Source: Pseudomonas sp. PDM18
Lineage (GTDB): Bacteria; Pseudomonadota; Gammaproteobacteria; Pseudomonadales; Pseudomonadaceae
NCBI RefSeq assembly: GCF_014852585.1
Contig: NZ_JACVBX010000003.1
Location: forward strand, 186,001 to 250,000
Direction: 5' to 3'
Length of the DNA stretch: 64,000 nt
In this document: in pieces, positions 55,757-64,000 of the stretch
Layout: every line of letters begins with the position of its first letter
How positions within the stretch are numbered: the stretch's first letter is position 1
Notes under the pieces: generated by a model
What the model saw: the letters and a program-made list of their open reading frames with translations, nothing else
Databases searched by the model: none
Told to the model about the DNA's origin: nothing
Made by a program: the position numbers and the translations under genes

Positions 55757-58049
55757 AGGCGTTCTTCAGGCGCCGCAGGTTGCCGATCACCGACTCCAGG
55801 GCGCGATCGAACAGCAGCGCGTCGTCGAGCAGGCGCACGGCGTTGCGGCGGAACTCGACGGCCAGGCTCATGCGGGTCTTCTCCAGCACCTTCATGCCGG
55901 TGCGATTGACGAAGATGTAGCGACCGCTCGGGCGAATTACCGCAGCCAGCTTGCAGCGCAGCTTGTGCTCTTCGTCTTCCTGAATTTCCACCCAACTGCC
56001 GACGCGCAGGTCGTCGACCTTGCGCAGCGACTCATCGTCGTCGGCAAAGGCCTCCTCAGGCTCTAGGGCAGAGGTCGGCTCCGGCGAGGCGAGGACAATC
56101 TCCTCGACTACGGCAACCATGGCCGGCTGTGCAGCAGCAGGCGCGACGGCTGCCGGCGCATCCAGCGGGTCGTCGAGCAGCGGCAGGTCGTCTTCCAGAT
56201 CGAGCAGCGGAGATTCCTCGACCTGCTTGTAGCGCTGGAAGGCCTGCACATGCAGCCCCTCCAGGCGACTGAAGAATTCGCCGGTGGAGAACGGATCGAA
56301 GGCGGCCGAAGCCAGACCCTCGCGCAGCGACTTGAGCAGTTGCGGAACCATTTCCAGCAGGCGCAGGCGCGAATCCGGATCTTCGTGGGGCTCCACGCTC
56401 CAGATCAGGCCATCCATGGTCGCCAACGCAGCTTCCCACTCGCTGGAGTGAGTGCCGTGCTTCAGGCAGGTCAGCAGCAGGACCTGGCTCCAGGCCTCCT
56501 GCAGCAGGCGCACCACCACTTCGGGCAGGGTGCGACCCAGCAGGCGCTCATTTAGCACGCCTTCCACGTCCTGGCGGGCCAGTTCGGCGCGCGCACGGCC
56601 TTCCTCAGCATCGCGGGTGCGCTGCTCCAGCAGGTCGCTGCGACGGCGCTCGTCGCCGGTGAAGGAGATGAACTCGTCGAGCAGCTCGGAGAAGATCGCC
56701 GGGTCATCGACGAAGTCGTTCAGCAGGCGCATCACCACCTGCTCGATCTTCTGGTACAGGTGGTCGCGCTGGCCATCGGATTGCTCGGCCCAGCCCAGGG
56801 CGGCCGACGCGATCTCGTTGAGCAGGCGACGCGCCGGGTGGCTGCCACGGCTGAAGAAGTTCTTGTCGAGGACCGCAACCTTGAGCATCGGGATCTGCAT
56901 GCGGCCGATCAACGCCTTGAGCGAGTCCGGCAGGGTGCGGTCATCGAGAATGAATTCGAAGAGCATGGAGACGAGGTTGATGACGTCCTCGTCCACCTGG
57001 CCGACCACGCGGGAACGGCCGCTCTTGCTGCTGACGCGGGTCAGCAGGTGATCCAGGTGCTGGCGCACGTCGATCTCGTCGATGCTCTGCGCCGGCAGGT
57101 GCGACTGCAGGTGGGACAGCAGGCGCATCAGGTCGTTACTGGAGATCGGCACCGCATCGGCCGGCATCGGGCGTGCCGGGGCGGCACTGCCGCGGACTTC
57201 GGACAGCAGATCGCGCAAGGCGGAGAAGGCGGCCTGACTGTCGGCGTCCATATACTGGCCAGCGACCTGCTCGCCCGTTTCGGCGGCGGCGGCGGAAGCG
57301 GGCGCGGCACCCTGGCTGCTGGCCACGGTACGTTGCGGCGGGCGACGCAGCGGGACGGATTTCAGCTCCGGCAGCACGCCCAGGGCGATCAGTGTCTGGT
57401 TGGCTTCCGCGTACAGGTGCTCGGCGTCGGCCAGCACGTACTTCTCGAAGAGCTTGAGGATGATCAGCTTGACCTTGATCTCCACGCCCAGGCCACGGCA
57501 GGCATCGAGGAAAGCCTCGCACAGCTGGCGCGGACCGAGCGGGTTACTCTTGTCCTCGACCTTCTTGCTGACCAAGGTATTGATACGGGTGGTGAGGTGC
57601 GTGAGGGCGACACCGTCGCGGCTCATCACCTTGGCAACCATGGCGTCCAGGGCGACAGACTCTTCCAGCTCGTCGTTCTGCACCAGGGTGAGATTCTCGT
57701 AGGACACCGTGTCCAGCACCGGCGCGCGGCCGATTTCGTACTGGTTCAGGTTGGCGAAATTCTCGAAGACTTTCTGCAGGAAGCCGCGTTCAATCCCCTT
57801 GCGCTTGAGGCGCAGGTCACGCATGGCTTCGAAGTAGGCGCTCTGTTCGGCGTTGTTGGCGGCGCGATCGGCCATCTCGAACAGGGTGTCATCGGCGTTG
57901 TCGAACAGGGCCTGCATGGCATGACGCAGTTGGACGGCGACCTTATCGCGGACAGCGACGAGCCCCGCCGGAATGCGTCCAGCGAACGAATTCTGCGAGG
58001 GCTCCGTGGCCGGCTTGTTCAGCGGCACTACGTTCGCGTCGTTCTGCAT
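55755..58049 (-). CDS. DUF1631 family protein
   Basis: 764-residue cytoplasmic protein conserved in gammaproteobacteria; function unknown to me. It is mostly helical (residues about 30-600), with an N-terminal region containing RHAMQALFDNADDTLFEMADRA, an Ala/Pro-rich linker near 235-265, and another low-complexity linker near 620-670. The C-terminal part (about 680-764) has DLRVGSWVEIQEDEEHKLR followed by beta-rich GRYIFVNRTGMKVL, resembling a PilZ-like barrel but without a clear RxxxR motif; this similarity is tentative. The ATG at 58049 follows AGGAGA. It matches PA4523. Confidence 0.88.
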   Translation of the reverse strand: MQNDANVVPLNKPATEPSQNSFAGRIPAGLVAVRDKVAVQLRHAMQALFDNADDTLFEMADRAANNAEQSAYFEAMRDLRLKRKGIERGFLQKVFENFANLNQYEIGRAPVLDTVSYENLTLVQNDELEESVALDAMVAKVMSRDGVALTHLTTRINTLVSKKVEDKSNPLGPRQLCEAFLDACRGLGVEIKVKLIILKLFEKYVLADAEHLYAEANQTLIALGVLPELKSVPLRRPPQRTVASSQGAAPASAAAAETGEQVAGQYMDADSQAAFSALRDLLSEVRGSAAPARPMPADAVPISSNDLMRLLSHLQSHLPAQSIDEIDVRQHLDHLLTRVSSKSGRSRVVGQVDEDVINLVSMLFEFILDDRTLPDSLKALIGRMQIPMLKVAVLDKNFFSRGSHPARRLLNEIASAALGWAEQSDGQRDHLYQKIEQVVMRLLNDFVDDPAIFSELLDEFISFTGDERRRSDLLEQRTRDAEEGRARAELARQDVEGVLNERLLGRTLPEVVVRLLQEAWSQVLLLTCLKHGTHSSEWEAALATMDGLIWSVEPHEDPDSRLRLLEMVPQLLKSLREGLASAAFDPFSTGEFFSRLEGLHVQAFQRYKQVEESPLLDLEDDLPLLDDPLDAPAAVAPAAAQPAMVAVVEEIVLASPEPTSALEPEEAFADDDESLRKVDDLRVGSWVEIQEDEEHKLRCKLAAVIRPSGRYIFVNRTGMKVLEKTRMSLAVEFRRNAVRLLDDALLFDRALESVIGNLRRLKNA

Positions 58050-58296
58050 CGCAAGTCTCCTGCCGTCAGACCTGTCTGGCGGCACCAACAGTCATCGAAG
58101 CGTCATCCGTAACGTCAATTTAGTGGCGTCAAAAAGCGGAAAGGTTCAACGTCATTATAGGGAAGCTTCCTACACAACCAAGAGACATTTCACGCATTCT
58201 TGAAGAAATTCACACTGAAGCGCCCGCCGTCCGTCCGACAGTTCGCACGGAGGTCCAAAAAAACACCCTGCCCTGCACGCCGCGCGCTGTCGCCCG

Positions 58297-58302
58297 TATA
58301 AT
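58297..58302 (+). promoter_or_regulatory. Sigma-70 -10 box for nadC
   Basis: TATAAT 27 bp upstream of the nadC ATG. The -35 region is poor. The 279-bp gap upstream also holds the start of the divergent DUF1631 gene; nothing else is recognisable in it. Confidence 0.6.
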
Positions 58303-58328
58303 CGCGCCACTGCGAACAGGAGCCTTCC

Positions 58329-59177
58329 ATGCCGAACCTCACCCTCGCCGAGCTTTCCGGGGAAATCCAGGCCAACGTCCGCGCCGCACTGGCCGAAGAC
58401 GTCGGCAGCGGCGACATCACCGCCCAGTTGATCCCCGCCGAGCGCGACGCCAGCGCCCGCATCATCACCCGCGAGAACGCCGTCATCGCCGGCACCGCCT
58501 GGGTCGACGAGGTATTCCGCCAGGCCGACCCGCGCGTGCAGGTGAAATGGCAGGTCCGCGACGGCGAGCAGGTCAGCGCGGACCAGACCCTGTTCACCCT
58601 GGAAGGCCCGGCCCGCGCCCTGCTCACCGGCGAACGCAGCGCGCTGAACTTCCTCCAGCTGCTCTCCGGCACCGCGACCCGCGCCCGCCACTATGCCGAT
58701 CTGGTGGATGGCACCGGCGTGAAGCTGCTCGACACCCGCAAGACCCTGCCCGGCCTGCGCCTGGCGCAAAAGTACGCGATCACCTGTGGCGGCTGCCATA
58801 ACCACCGTATCGGCCTGTACGACGCTTTCCTGATCAAGGAAAACCACATCGCTGCCTGCGGCGGCATCGCCCAGGCCATCGCAACGGCCCAGCAGATCGC
58901 CCCCGGCAAGCCGGTGGAGATCGAAGTGGAAGACCTGGACGAACTGCGCCAGGCACTGGAGGCCGGCGCCGATATCGTCATGCTCGACGAGCTGAGTCTG
59001 GACGACATGCGCACCGCCGTCGCCCTCACCGCAGGCCGCGCCAAGCTGGAAGCCTCAGGCGGTATCACCGAGAGCAGCCTGCGCACCATCGCCGAGACCG
59101 GCGTGGACTACATCTCCATCGGCACCCTGACCAAGGACGTCAAGGCGCTGGATCTGTCGATGCGGCTGAGCCTGTAA
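58329..59177 (+). CDS. nadC: Quinolinate phosphoribosyltransferase
   Basis: 282-residue cytoplasmic enzyme of NAD biosynthesis: quinolinate plus PRPP gives nicotinate mononucleotide and CO2. Motifs include [66 protein letters not shown] and [12 protein letters not shown] with the active Glu. ACAGGAG precedes the ATG. It corresponds to PA4524. It is monocistronic. Confidence 0.96.
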   Translation: MPNLTLAELSGEIQANVRAALAEDVGSGDITAQLIPAERDASARIITRENAVIAGTAWVDEVFRQADPRVQVKWQVRDGEQVSADQTLFTLEGPARALLTGERSALNFLQLLSGTATRARHYADLVDGTGVKLLDTRKTLPGLRLAQKYAITCGGCHNHRIGLYDAFLIKENHIAACGGIAQAIATAQQIAPGKPVEIEVEDLDELRQALEAGADIVMLDELSLDDMRTAVALTAGRAKLEASGGITESSLRTIAETGVDYISIGTLTKDVKALDLSMRLSL

Positions 59178-59285
59178 AATTTCCTACTCGCGTTCACGCC
59201 GCCCCTGATAGTGCCGATTCCTGTGCCTCTGACATACTCAGACGCTCACGAATCGGCAAACAGCGAAGAGAGCAAGAGCGCGATC

Positions 59286-60302
59286 ATGACGAAAAGGATT
59301 CTGCTGACTGGTGGCTGTGGCTACATCGGCTCCCACATCTGCCTGGAACTGATCGAGCAGGGCTTCCACCCCATCGTCCTCGACAACCTCAGCAATAGCT
59401 CGCCCATCCCGCTGCAACGCATCGAGCAACTCACCGGCCAGGCAATCCCTTTCGTGAAAGGCGATGTCCGTGACGAGGCCGTCCTCGACCGACTGTTTGG
59501 TGAACACGAGATCGATGCCGCCATTCACCTTGCCGGCCTGAAGTCCGTCGCCGAATCGGTCGCCGATCCCATCGCCTACTACCAGACCAACTTCGCCGGC
59601 ACCGTCACCCTCTGCCAGGTCATGCAACGCCATGGCGTGAAGCGCTTCATCTATAGCTCTTCAGCCACGGTCTACGGCCTGGCAGCCGAAAGCCCGATCC
59701 GCGAGGACGCCCCCACCGGCCCGGCCAGCCCCTACGGCCAATCCAAGCTGATGGCGGAAATCGCCCTGCGCGACATAGCCCACGCCGACCCGCAGTGGAC
59801 CATGGCCATCCTGCGCTACTTCAACCCGGTGGGTGCCCACGCCAGCGGACGCATCGGCGAAGACCCCAACGGCATCCCCAACAACCTGATGCCCTATATC
59901 TCCCAGGTCGCCACCGGCAAGCAGCCTTTCATCCGCGTCTTCGGCAACGACTACCCCACCCCGGACGGCACTGGCGTACGCGACTATCTGCACGTCGTCG
60001 ACCTGGCCAACGCTCACCTCAGCGCCCTGCGCTGGCTGGACCGAGCCAGCGGCGCAAAGACCTTCAACCTCGGCACCGGCCGCGGCTACAGCGTGCTTGA
60101 AATCATCCATGCCTATGAAAAGGCCTGCGGCCGCGAACTGCCCTTCCAGTTCCTGCCCCGCCGCGACGGCGACATCGCCAGCTACCACGCCGACCCGACC
60201 CTCGCCGGCGCAGAACTGCGCTGGAGCGCCACCCGCGACATCGAAGACATGTGCCGCGATGCGTGGAACTGGCAGAGCCAGAATCCCAGCGGCTACGCCT
60301 GA
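59286..60302 (+). CDS. galE: UDP-glucose 4-epimerase
   Basis: 338-residue SDR epimerase interconverting UDP-glucose and UDP-galactose (possibly also the GlcNAc forms). It begins ILLTGGCGYIGSHICLELIEQG with the NAD motif, has DNLSNSS, SSSATVYGLA and the catalytic YGQSKLMAE Tyr/Lys pair, and RYFNPVGAH. Length matches the E. coli enzyme (338). The ATG at 59286 is the family start; longer frame is unsupported. It supplies sugars for the adjacent glycan locus. Confidence 0.95.
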   Translation: MTKRILLTGGCGYIGSHICLELIEQGFHPIVLDNLSNSSPIPLQRIEQLTGQAIPFVKGDVRDEAVLDRLFGEHEIDAAIHLAGLKSVAESVADPIAYYQTNFAGTVTLCQVMQRHGVKRFIYSSSATVYGLAAESPIREDAPTGPASPYGQSKLMAEIALRDIAHADPQWTMAILRYFNPVGAHASGRIGEDPNGIPNNLMPYISQVATGKQPFIRVFGNDYPTPDGTGVRDYLHVVDLANAHLSALRWLDRASGAKTFNLGTGRGYSVLEIIHAYEKACGRELPFQFLPRRDGDIASYHADPTLAGAELRWSATRDIEDMCRDAWNWQSQNPSGYA

Positions 60303-60325
60303 CTACTTCTCACTGGCCGGAAAAC

Positions 60326-60355
60326 AAAAAGCCCCGCTCGAAAGCGGGGCTTTTT
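60326..60355 (+). terminator. Terminator after galE
   Basis: AAAAAGCCCCGCT-CGAA-AGCGGGGCTTTTT, a symmetrical Rho-independent terminator 24 bases after the galE stop; it also suits the end of the opposite-strand tRNA gene. Confidence 0.92.
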
Positions 60356-60363
60356 GCTGAAGA

Positions 60364-60439
60364 TGGTGCCGGTAAGAGGAATCGAACCCCCGACCTTCTC
60401 ATTACGAATGAGCTGCTCTACCGACTGAGCTACACCGGC
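60364..60439 (-). tRNA. tRNA-Thr(CGT)
   Basis: 76-nt cloverleaf on the minus strand with encoded CCA. Acceptor stem GCCGGTG pairs with the 3' side, D-arm GCTC...GAGC, anticodon loop TTCGTAA with anticodon CGT (codon ACG), T-arm GGTTCGATTC. The same overall structure as E. coli thrW. Confidence 0.97.
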
Positions 60440-60603
60440 GGCGGGCGTAAGCTACCACCACACTCCCATCTAGGCAATTGCCCCGCTTTTGCGGGCAATG
60501 GGCGAGAGTTCAGTCACATATTGTCTCACCTGCGTTTCAGAGAATTCCCACGACCAGTAAAACTCGACAGAATGGCCGGACTCTTTTTTGCCCGGACATT
60601 TCG

Positions 60604-61908
60604 ATGAGCGCACTCGACCAACTCCGCACCAGGATCGCCGCCGGATCCGCCGTCGTGGGCATCTATGGGCTGGGCTATGTCGGCCTCCCCCTCGCGCTGC
60701 GTTTTTCCGAAGTCGGCATCAAGGTGATCGGTTTCGACATCGACGAAACCAAGGTCAGCGCCTTGAACGAGGGCCGCAGCTATATCGAGCGCCTGGGGCC
60801 TGAGCTGATCGAGGCCGCCAGGGCCACGGGATTCGAAGCGACCCGCGACTTCTCCCGCAGCCATGAAGCGGACGTCCTGATCATCTGCGTCCCCACGCCT
60901 CTGGACCGCCACCATGAGCCGGATCTGAGCTTCGTGATCAACACCACTGAAGCCATCCTGCCGCACTTCCGCGAAGGCCAGTTGCTCAGCCTGGAAAGCA
61001 CCACCTGGCCGGGCACGACGGAGGAAGAACTCGCTCCGCGCCTGGCCCGGCACGGCTTCATTCCCGGAGAGAACTGCGCACTGGTGTTTTCTCCGGAACG
61101 AGAAGACCCGGGCAACCCGCGCTTCGGCACCCGTGATATCCCGAAAGTCATTGGTGGCATGACCGCCAGTTGCCTGGAGCTGGGCAGCGCCATCTACGCC
61201 CATGCGATCAATACCATGGTCCCGGTGAGCAGCCCCCGCGCCGCGGAGATGACCAAGCTGCTGGAGAACATCCACCGCGCGGTGAACATCGGCCTGGTCA
61301 ACGAGATGAAAATCGTTGCGGACAAGATGAGCATCGACATCCACGAAGTCATCCGCGCCGCCGCCACCAAGCCGTTCGGTTTCGTGCCCTACACCCCCGG
61401 TCCGGGGCTGGGCGGCCACTGCATTCCGATCGACCCGTTCTACCTGACCTGGAAGGCCAAGGAGTACGGCGTCAATACCCGATTCATCGAGCTGGCGGGC
61501 GAGATCAACCACTACATGCCCAAGTGGGTTGTACAGAAAGTAATGGACGCCCTGAACAACCTGGGCAAGGCGGTTAAAGGGAGCCGCATTCTCGTGCTGG
61601 GCATTGCCTACAAGAAAAACATCGATGACTCGCGGGAATCTCCGGCCATCGAAATCATGCAGTTGCTGACCAACAAAGGCGCCGACGTCGAATACTCCGA
61701 CCCACATATTCCGGTATTCCCCAAGAAGCGCGACTATTCATTTGATCGCACCAGTGTTGAGCTGACACCCGACTCGATCAAAGGTTTCGACTGCGTCGTG
61801 CTGACCACGGACCATGATGGATTCGACTATGAGGAGCTAGGACTGCATGCACATTTGATTATCGACACCAGAGGTGTATTCCCTTCTAAAAAAGCCGTCC
61901 AAGCGTGA
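60604..61908 (+). CDS. UDP-N-acetylglucosamine 6-dehydrogenase-like (WbpA/WecC type)
   Basis: 434-residue nucleotide-sugar dehydrogenase that oxidises C6 of a UDP-sugar, probably UDP-GlcNAc to its uronate. NAD motif [53 protein letters not shown] with the catalytic Cys (about residue 269), and [17 protein letters not shown] near the C-terminus. It is distinct from the ugd paralogue at 42664. The ATG at 60604 lacks a good ribosome site but matches the family. It opens a new operon of surface-glycan genes; the next gene overlaps by 4 bases. Confidence 0.9.
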   Translation: MSALDQLRTRIAAGSAVVGIYGLGYVGLPLALRFSEVGIKVIGFDIDETKVSALNEGRSYIERLGPELIEAARATGFEATRDFSRSHEADVLIICVPTPLDRHHEPDLSFVINTTEAILPHFREGQLLSLESTTWPGTTEEELAPRLARHGFIPGENCALVFSPEREDPGNPRFGTRDIPKVIGGMTASCLELGSAIYAHAINTMVPVSSPRAAEMTKLLENIHRAVNIGLVNEMKIVADKMSIDIHEVIRAAATKPFGFVPYTPGPGLGGHCIPIDPFYLTWKAKEYGVNTRFIELAGEINHYMPKWVVQKVMDALNNLGKAVKGSRILVLGIAYKKNIDDSRESPAIEIMQLLTNKGADVEYSDPHIPVFPKKRDYSFDRTSVELTPDSIKGFDCVVLTTDHDGFDYEELGLHAHLIIDTRGVFPSKKAVQA

Positions 61909-62609
61909 TAGCCAATATGCCCGACACCCGTGATATGAATTGGAGCGACTTGTACGAAAACAATATTCGCTCGTATCAGAAAGGCCGACCCAAGCGCGGC
62001 ATTTTTATAGCCGACCACTTGATTCGGACAGGACTTCACGAGCAAATAGAGAGCTTTCTCGAAGAAGGCTCATTCAGTGCAAAGGACTCGATCTATCTTG
62101 CCGAGAGATTTCGCGGAAAATATTGCATTGCCACCGACCTCAATGAGTCAGCGATGAAAGGCGCTGCGCATTCACAGGTGAGCTCATGCGTGGCTGATGC
62201 ATTCAAACTTCCGTTTTCAGATCGACAATTTTCGGTAACCTTTCACTCCGGCCTCATCGTGCTTTTCCATAACGAAGAGGCGATTCGTATCGTAGAAGAG
62301 CAATTGAGGGTCACCGCGAAGATTGCCTTTGTTTTTGCTCATAATCAGCACAACCGAGTGGACAATCTCGCCAGCCTGTTGAAGCGGATCGCCGGAAAAA
62401 GGATCTTCACATTCAGGCGTTTCACTACTGCCGATCTGCAAGCCATTGGCGAGCGAACAGGCTGTTCCTTCGAGATCGTGGCGTACGACAACATGCTGGA
62501 AAATTTCGTCAGCAGGAATGTTCCCTGGCTACTGCCCACCGTGAGGCTCCTGAGGCTGCACCGTATCAAAGCGCTGGCCAATGAACTGGTCTTGATCATT
62601 ACGCCATGA
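61905..62609 (+). CDS. Methyltransferase-like protein in glycan locus
   Basis: 234 residues, tentatively a class I SAM-dependent methyltransferase: [14 protein letters not shown] resembles motif [30 protein letters not shown] resembles motifs III-IV of Methyltransf_11 proteins. The usual glycine-rich motif I (GxGxG) is not evident; the corresponding segment is [17 protein letters not shown]. It starts at GTG (GTGA overlap with the preceding stop) or at the ATG at 61917. AT-richer than upstream genes. It could be inactive or have another role. Confidence 0.6.
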   Translation: MIANMPDTRDMNWSDLYENNIRSYQKGRPKRGIFIADHLIRTGLHEQIESFLEEGSFSAKDSIYLAERFRGKYCIATDLNESAMKGAAHSQVSSCVADAFKLPFSDRQFSVTFHSGLIVLFHNEEAIRIVEEQLRVTAKIAFVFAHNQHNRVDNLASLLKRIAGKRIFTFRRFTTADLQAIGERTGCSFEIVAYDNMLENFVSRNVPWLLPTVRLLRLHRIKALANELVLIITP

Positions 62610-63667
62610 GACATGTCGTCTTGGGAGGCAGTGCAAACGCACTTGCGATTTGCAGGCAACTGGACTCGCCTGGCACCGTTCTGGTGGACGTTCAGGAGCG
62701 GGCGCCAGCTCACCGGACCCGTTACACAGAGTCCGTCACCCTGACATCCGATGCCGCCGAGGATATTCTCAGAACGCTCCTCGACCTGCCATCCGAGCAG
62801 CCTCGGATTCTTTATCCAACCAGTGACTTCTGGTTGGAGTTCATTTCCCAGCATGCTCAAACATTGCGGGAAAACGGCTTTCTTTTCTTCCAGAAGTCGT
62901 GTGATTGCGCGGAAATCTTGCTCGACAAGTTGAAATTCTTCGAAGTGATGAACCGCAGGTTTCAGGTGCCTCACACCGAAGCAGCAGAAGGCTTTGCAGA
63001 GTCCGCAACGGAAATAGTCAAACCTCGCCGGGCATTCATTGGCGGGAAGCTTTCCCAGAAAGGATTCCGCAGCAACGCTCCAGGCCTCTCCAGCACCCAC
63101 ATCAGACAACAACGACTGAATTCAGACCTGCACAATCATCTGTCTATTTCTGGCCTGTTCCTGGATGGATCACTCACTGCCAGCATCTGCACTAGGAAAG
63201 TCCTTGAGTATCCACATCCTGGCGGAACGGCAGTTATGGTCTCGACCATTGACTCAAAGGAACTCATAGCTCGCCTCGAAGTCCTCGCCCAACAAGCACT
63301 GCGGCACCTAGACTATGAAGGAATATTCGAACTGGAGGCTATTCTCCAGGAGGGCGAACTCTGGCTGCTTGAGATAAATGGTCGATTCTGGCTGCAACAC
63401 GCCATGGGCAGTAATCGGAAAGTAAATTTCTCAAGGGCTTACGCAGAGGCACTGCTCGGCAATGTGCCTGCCTCTTCTACACTAAATGCCGACAAGGTCG
63501 TGTGGATTCATGAGGGCATGCCAGTTGCTTTTTTGAAAGCTTCCCGCGCTTCCAAGATAGATGCCATCAAAACCATGTTCGGCAAGGGTCAATGGATCTT
63601 CGCTCACTTCAATCGCAAAGACTATATGCCATTCATTGAATTCATAAAATGCAAACTGGCAAACTGA
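62606..63667 (+). CDS. ATP-grasp family protein in glycan locus
   Basis: 353 residues resembling carbamoyl-phosphate-synthase-like ATP-grasp ligases. The N-terminal part begins VVLGGSANALAICRQL with a pre-ATP-grasp fold and ILYPTSDFWLEF; the ATP-grasp core is in the second half, with FELEAILQEGELWLLEINGRFWLQHAMG containing the metal-binding E and N. Such enzymes join a carboxylate to an amine. Next to a UDP-sugar uronate-forming dehydrogenase, a role in amidating a uronic acid or attaching an amino acid to a glycan is possible; this is speculation. ATG overlaps the previous stop (ATGA). AT-rich. Confidence 0.75.
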   Translation: MRHVVLGGSANALAICRQLDSPGTVLVDVQERAPAHRTRYTESVTLTSDAAEDILRTLLDLPSEQPRILYPTSDFWLEFISQHAQTLRENGFLFFQKSCDCAEILLDKLKFFEVMNRRFQVPHTEAAEGFAESATEIVKPRRAFIGGKLSQKGFRSNAPGLSSTHIRQQRLNSDLHNHLSISGLFLDGSLTASICTRKVLEYPHPGGTAVMVSTIDSKELIARLEVLAQQALRHLDYEGIFELEAILQEGELWLLEINGRFWLQHAMGSNRKVNFSRAYAEALLGNVPASSTLNADKVVWIHEGMPVAFLKASRASKIDAIKTMFGKGQWIFAHFNRKDYMPFIEFIKCKLAN

Positions 63668-64000
63668 TTAAAAAGGCCATCGCGCCGCTTACGGCGATCC
63701 TTTTTCTAGCTTTCTGTTATCTGCACAAGGAAGCCTTCAGGAACCTCACGTCATTCCCGCCAGACAGCCTCCTCTGTATCGTCGCGCTCTATCTGCTCTT
63801 CCACCTGACCAATGCTCTGGTACTAAAGCAGTTGAGCGACAAGATCAATCCAGCCGGAAACCTATTGTTCTTCGTCGGGGTAAATCAGATATCGAGCGCT
63901 TGGAACTACGTAGCGCCTCTGCGCCTGGCGCAGTTTGGCAGCCGCGCCCTGTTGCTAAAAAAGCACCTGCAAATATCGATTAGTCAGAGCGCCGCGCAAT
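63649..64000 (+). CDS. Polytopic membrane protein, flippase-like (cut by window end)
   Basis: The first 117 codons of a membrane protein. It starts inside the end of the ATP-grasp gene (19-base overlap). Hydrophobic segments lie at about residues 11-24, 38-56 and 68-85, including LLCIVALYLLFHLTNALVL and NLLFFVGVNQISSAWNYVAPLRLAQFGSR. The last segment resembles the lysylphosphatidylglycerol synthase/UPF0104 flippase-like family. The 3' end is outside the window. Confidence 0.6.
   Translation, partial: MQTGKLIKKAIAPLTAILFLAFCYLHKEAFRNLTSFPPDSLLCIVALYLLFHLTNALVLKQLSDKINPAGNLLFFVGVNQISSAWNYVAPLRLAQFGSRALLLKKHLQISISQSAAQ

Overview
The window looks like a chromosomal segment of a Pseudomonas species close to the P. 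aeruginosa / P. nitroreducens / P. citronellolis group. The DNA is GC-rich with GC3-biased genes. It carries typical Pseudomonas REP elements (GTAGGAGCGAGCTTGCTCGC-type). From memory, two gene blocks follow the P. aeruginosa PAO1 order: dpp–pxp–lpxO–piu–speC and MCP–ampE–ampD–DUF1631–nadC (about PA4503–PA4524), and arn–ugd–fru (about PA3552–PA3563). No insertion sequence, integrase, prophage or CRISPR array was seen.

Layout. 1–3.4 kb: the end of a dipeptide ABC transporter operon (dppBCDF). 3.5–5.4 kb: a membrane-anchored unknown protein, a LysE-type exporter and a divergent Lrp/AsnC regulator. 5.6–7.4 kb: an RtcB-family RNA ligase overlapping prfH, a known gene pairing for repairing and rescuing ribosomes cut in 16S rRNA; this PrfH has SGQ instead of the catalytic GGQ. 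7.4–9.7 kb: 5-oxoprolinase pxpABC. 9.9–10.8 kb: lpxO. 11–17.7 kb: an iron-uptake cluster (PepSY/flavodoxin reductase, piuA TonB receptor, piuC dioxygenase, Sel1-repeat protein) with Fur-box-like sites. 17.8–21.1 kb: a lipid-A-type phosphoethanolamine transferase and ornithine decarboxylase speC.

21.6–35 kb: an osmoprotectant-type ABC transporter, a Na+/H+ antiporter, prfC (RF3), a zinc deacylase with a TetR/BetI-like regulator, and a polar amino acid ABC transporter. The ATPase of that transporter is fused in frame to a class I aminotransferase through a linker encoded by a REP doublet. 35–44 kb: the complete arnBCADTEF–ugd operon (L-Ara4N modification of lipid A) behind a PmrA-like box. 44–51.7 kb: the fructose PTS (fruI-fruK-fruA) with divergent fruR and a Cra-type operator, then a TatD-like nuclease. 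51.9–59.2 kb: a chemoreceptor, ampE, ampD, a DUF1631 protein and nadC. 59.3–64 kb: galE, tRNA-Thr(CGT), and the start of a surface-glycan locus (UDP-sugar dehydrogenase, methyltransferase-like protein, ATP-grasp protein, membrane protein cut by the window end). The last three of these are visibly AT-richer than the rest.

Themes. Three separate lipid A tailoring activities (LpxO hydroxylation, pEtN transfer, L-Ara4N addition) and a nucleotide-sugar locus lie within about 55 kb. The most unusual items are the SGQ-type PrfH beside an RtcB ligase, the REP-linked aminotransferase/ABC-ATPase fusion, short translationally coupled leader ORFs before dppD and possibly lpxO, and the AT-rich glycan locus next to tRNA-Thr.
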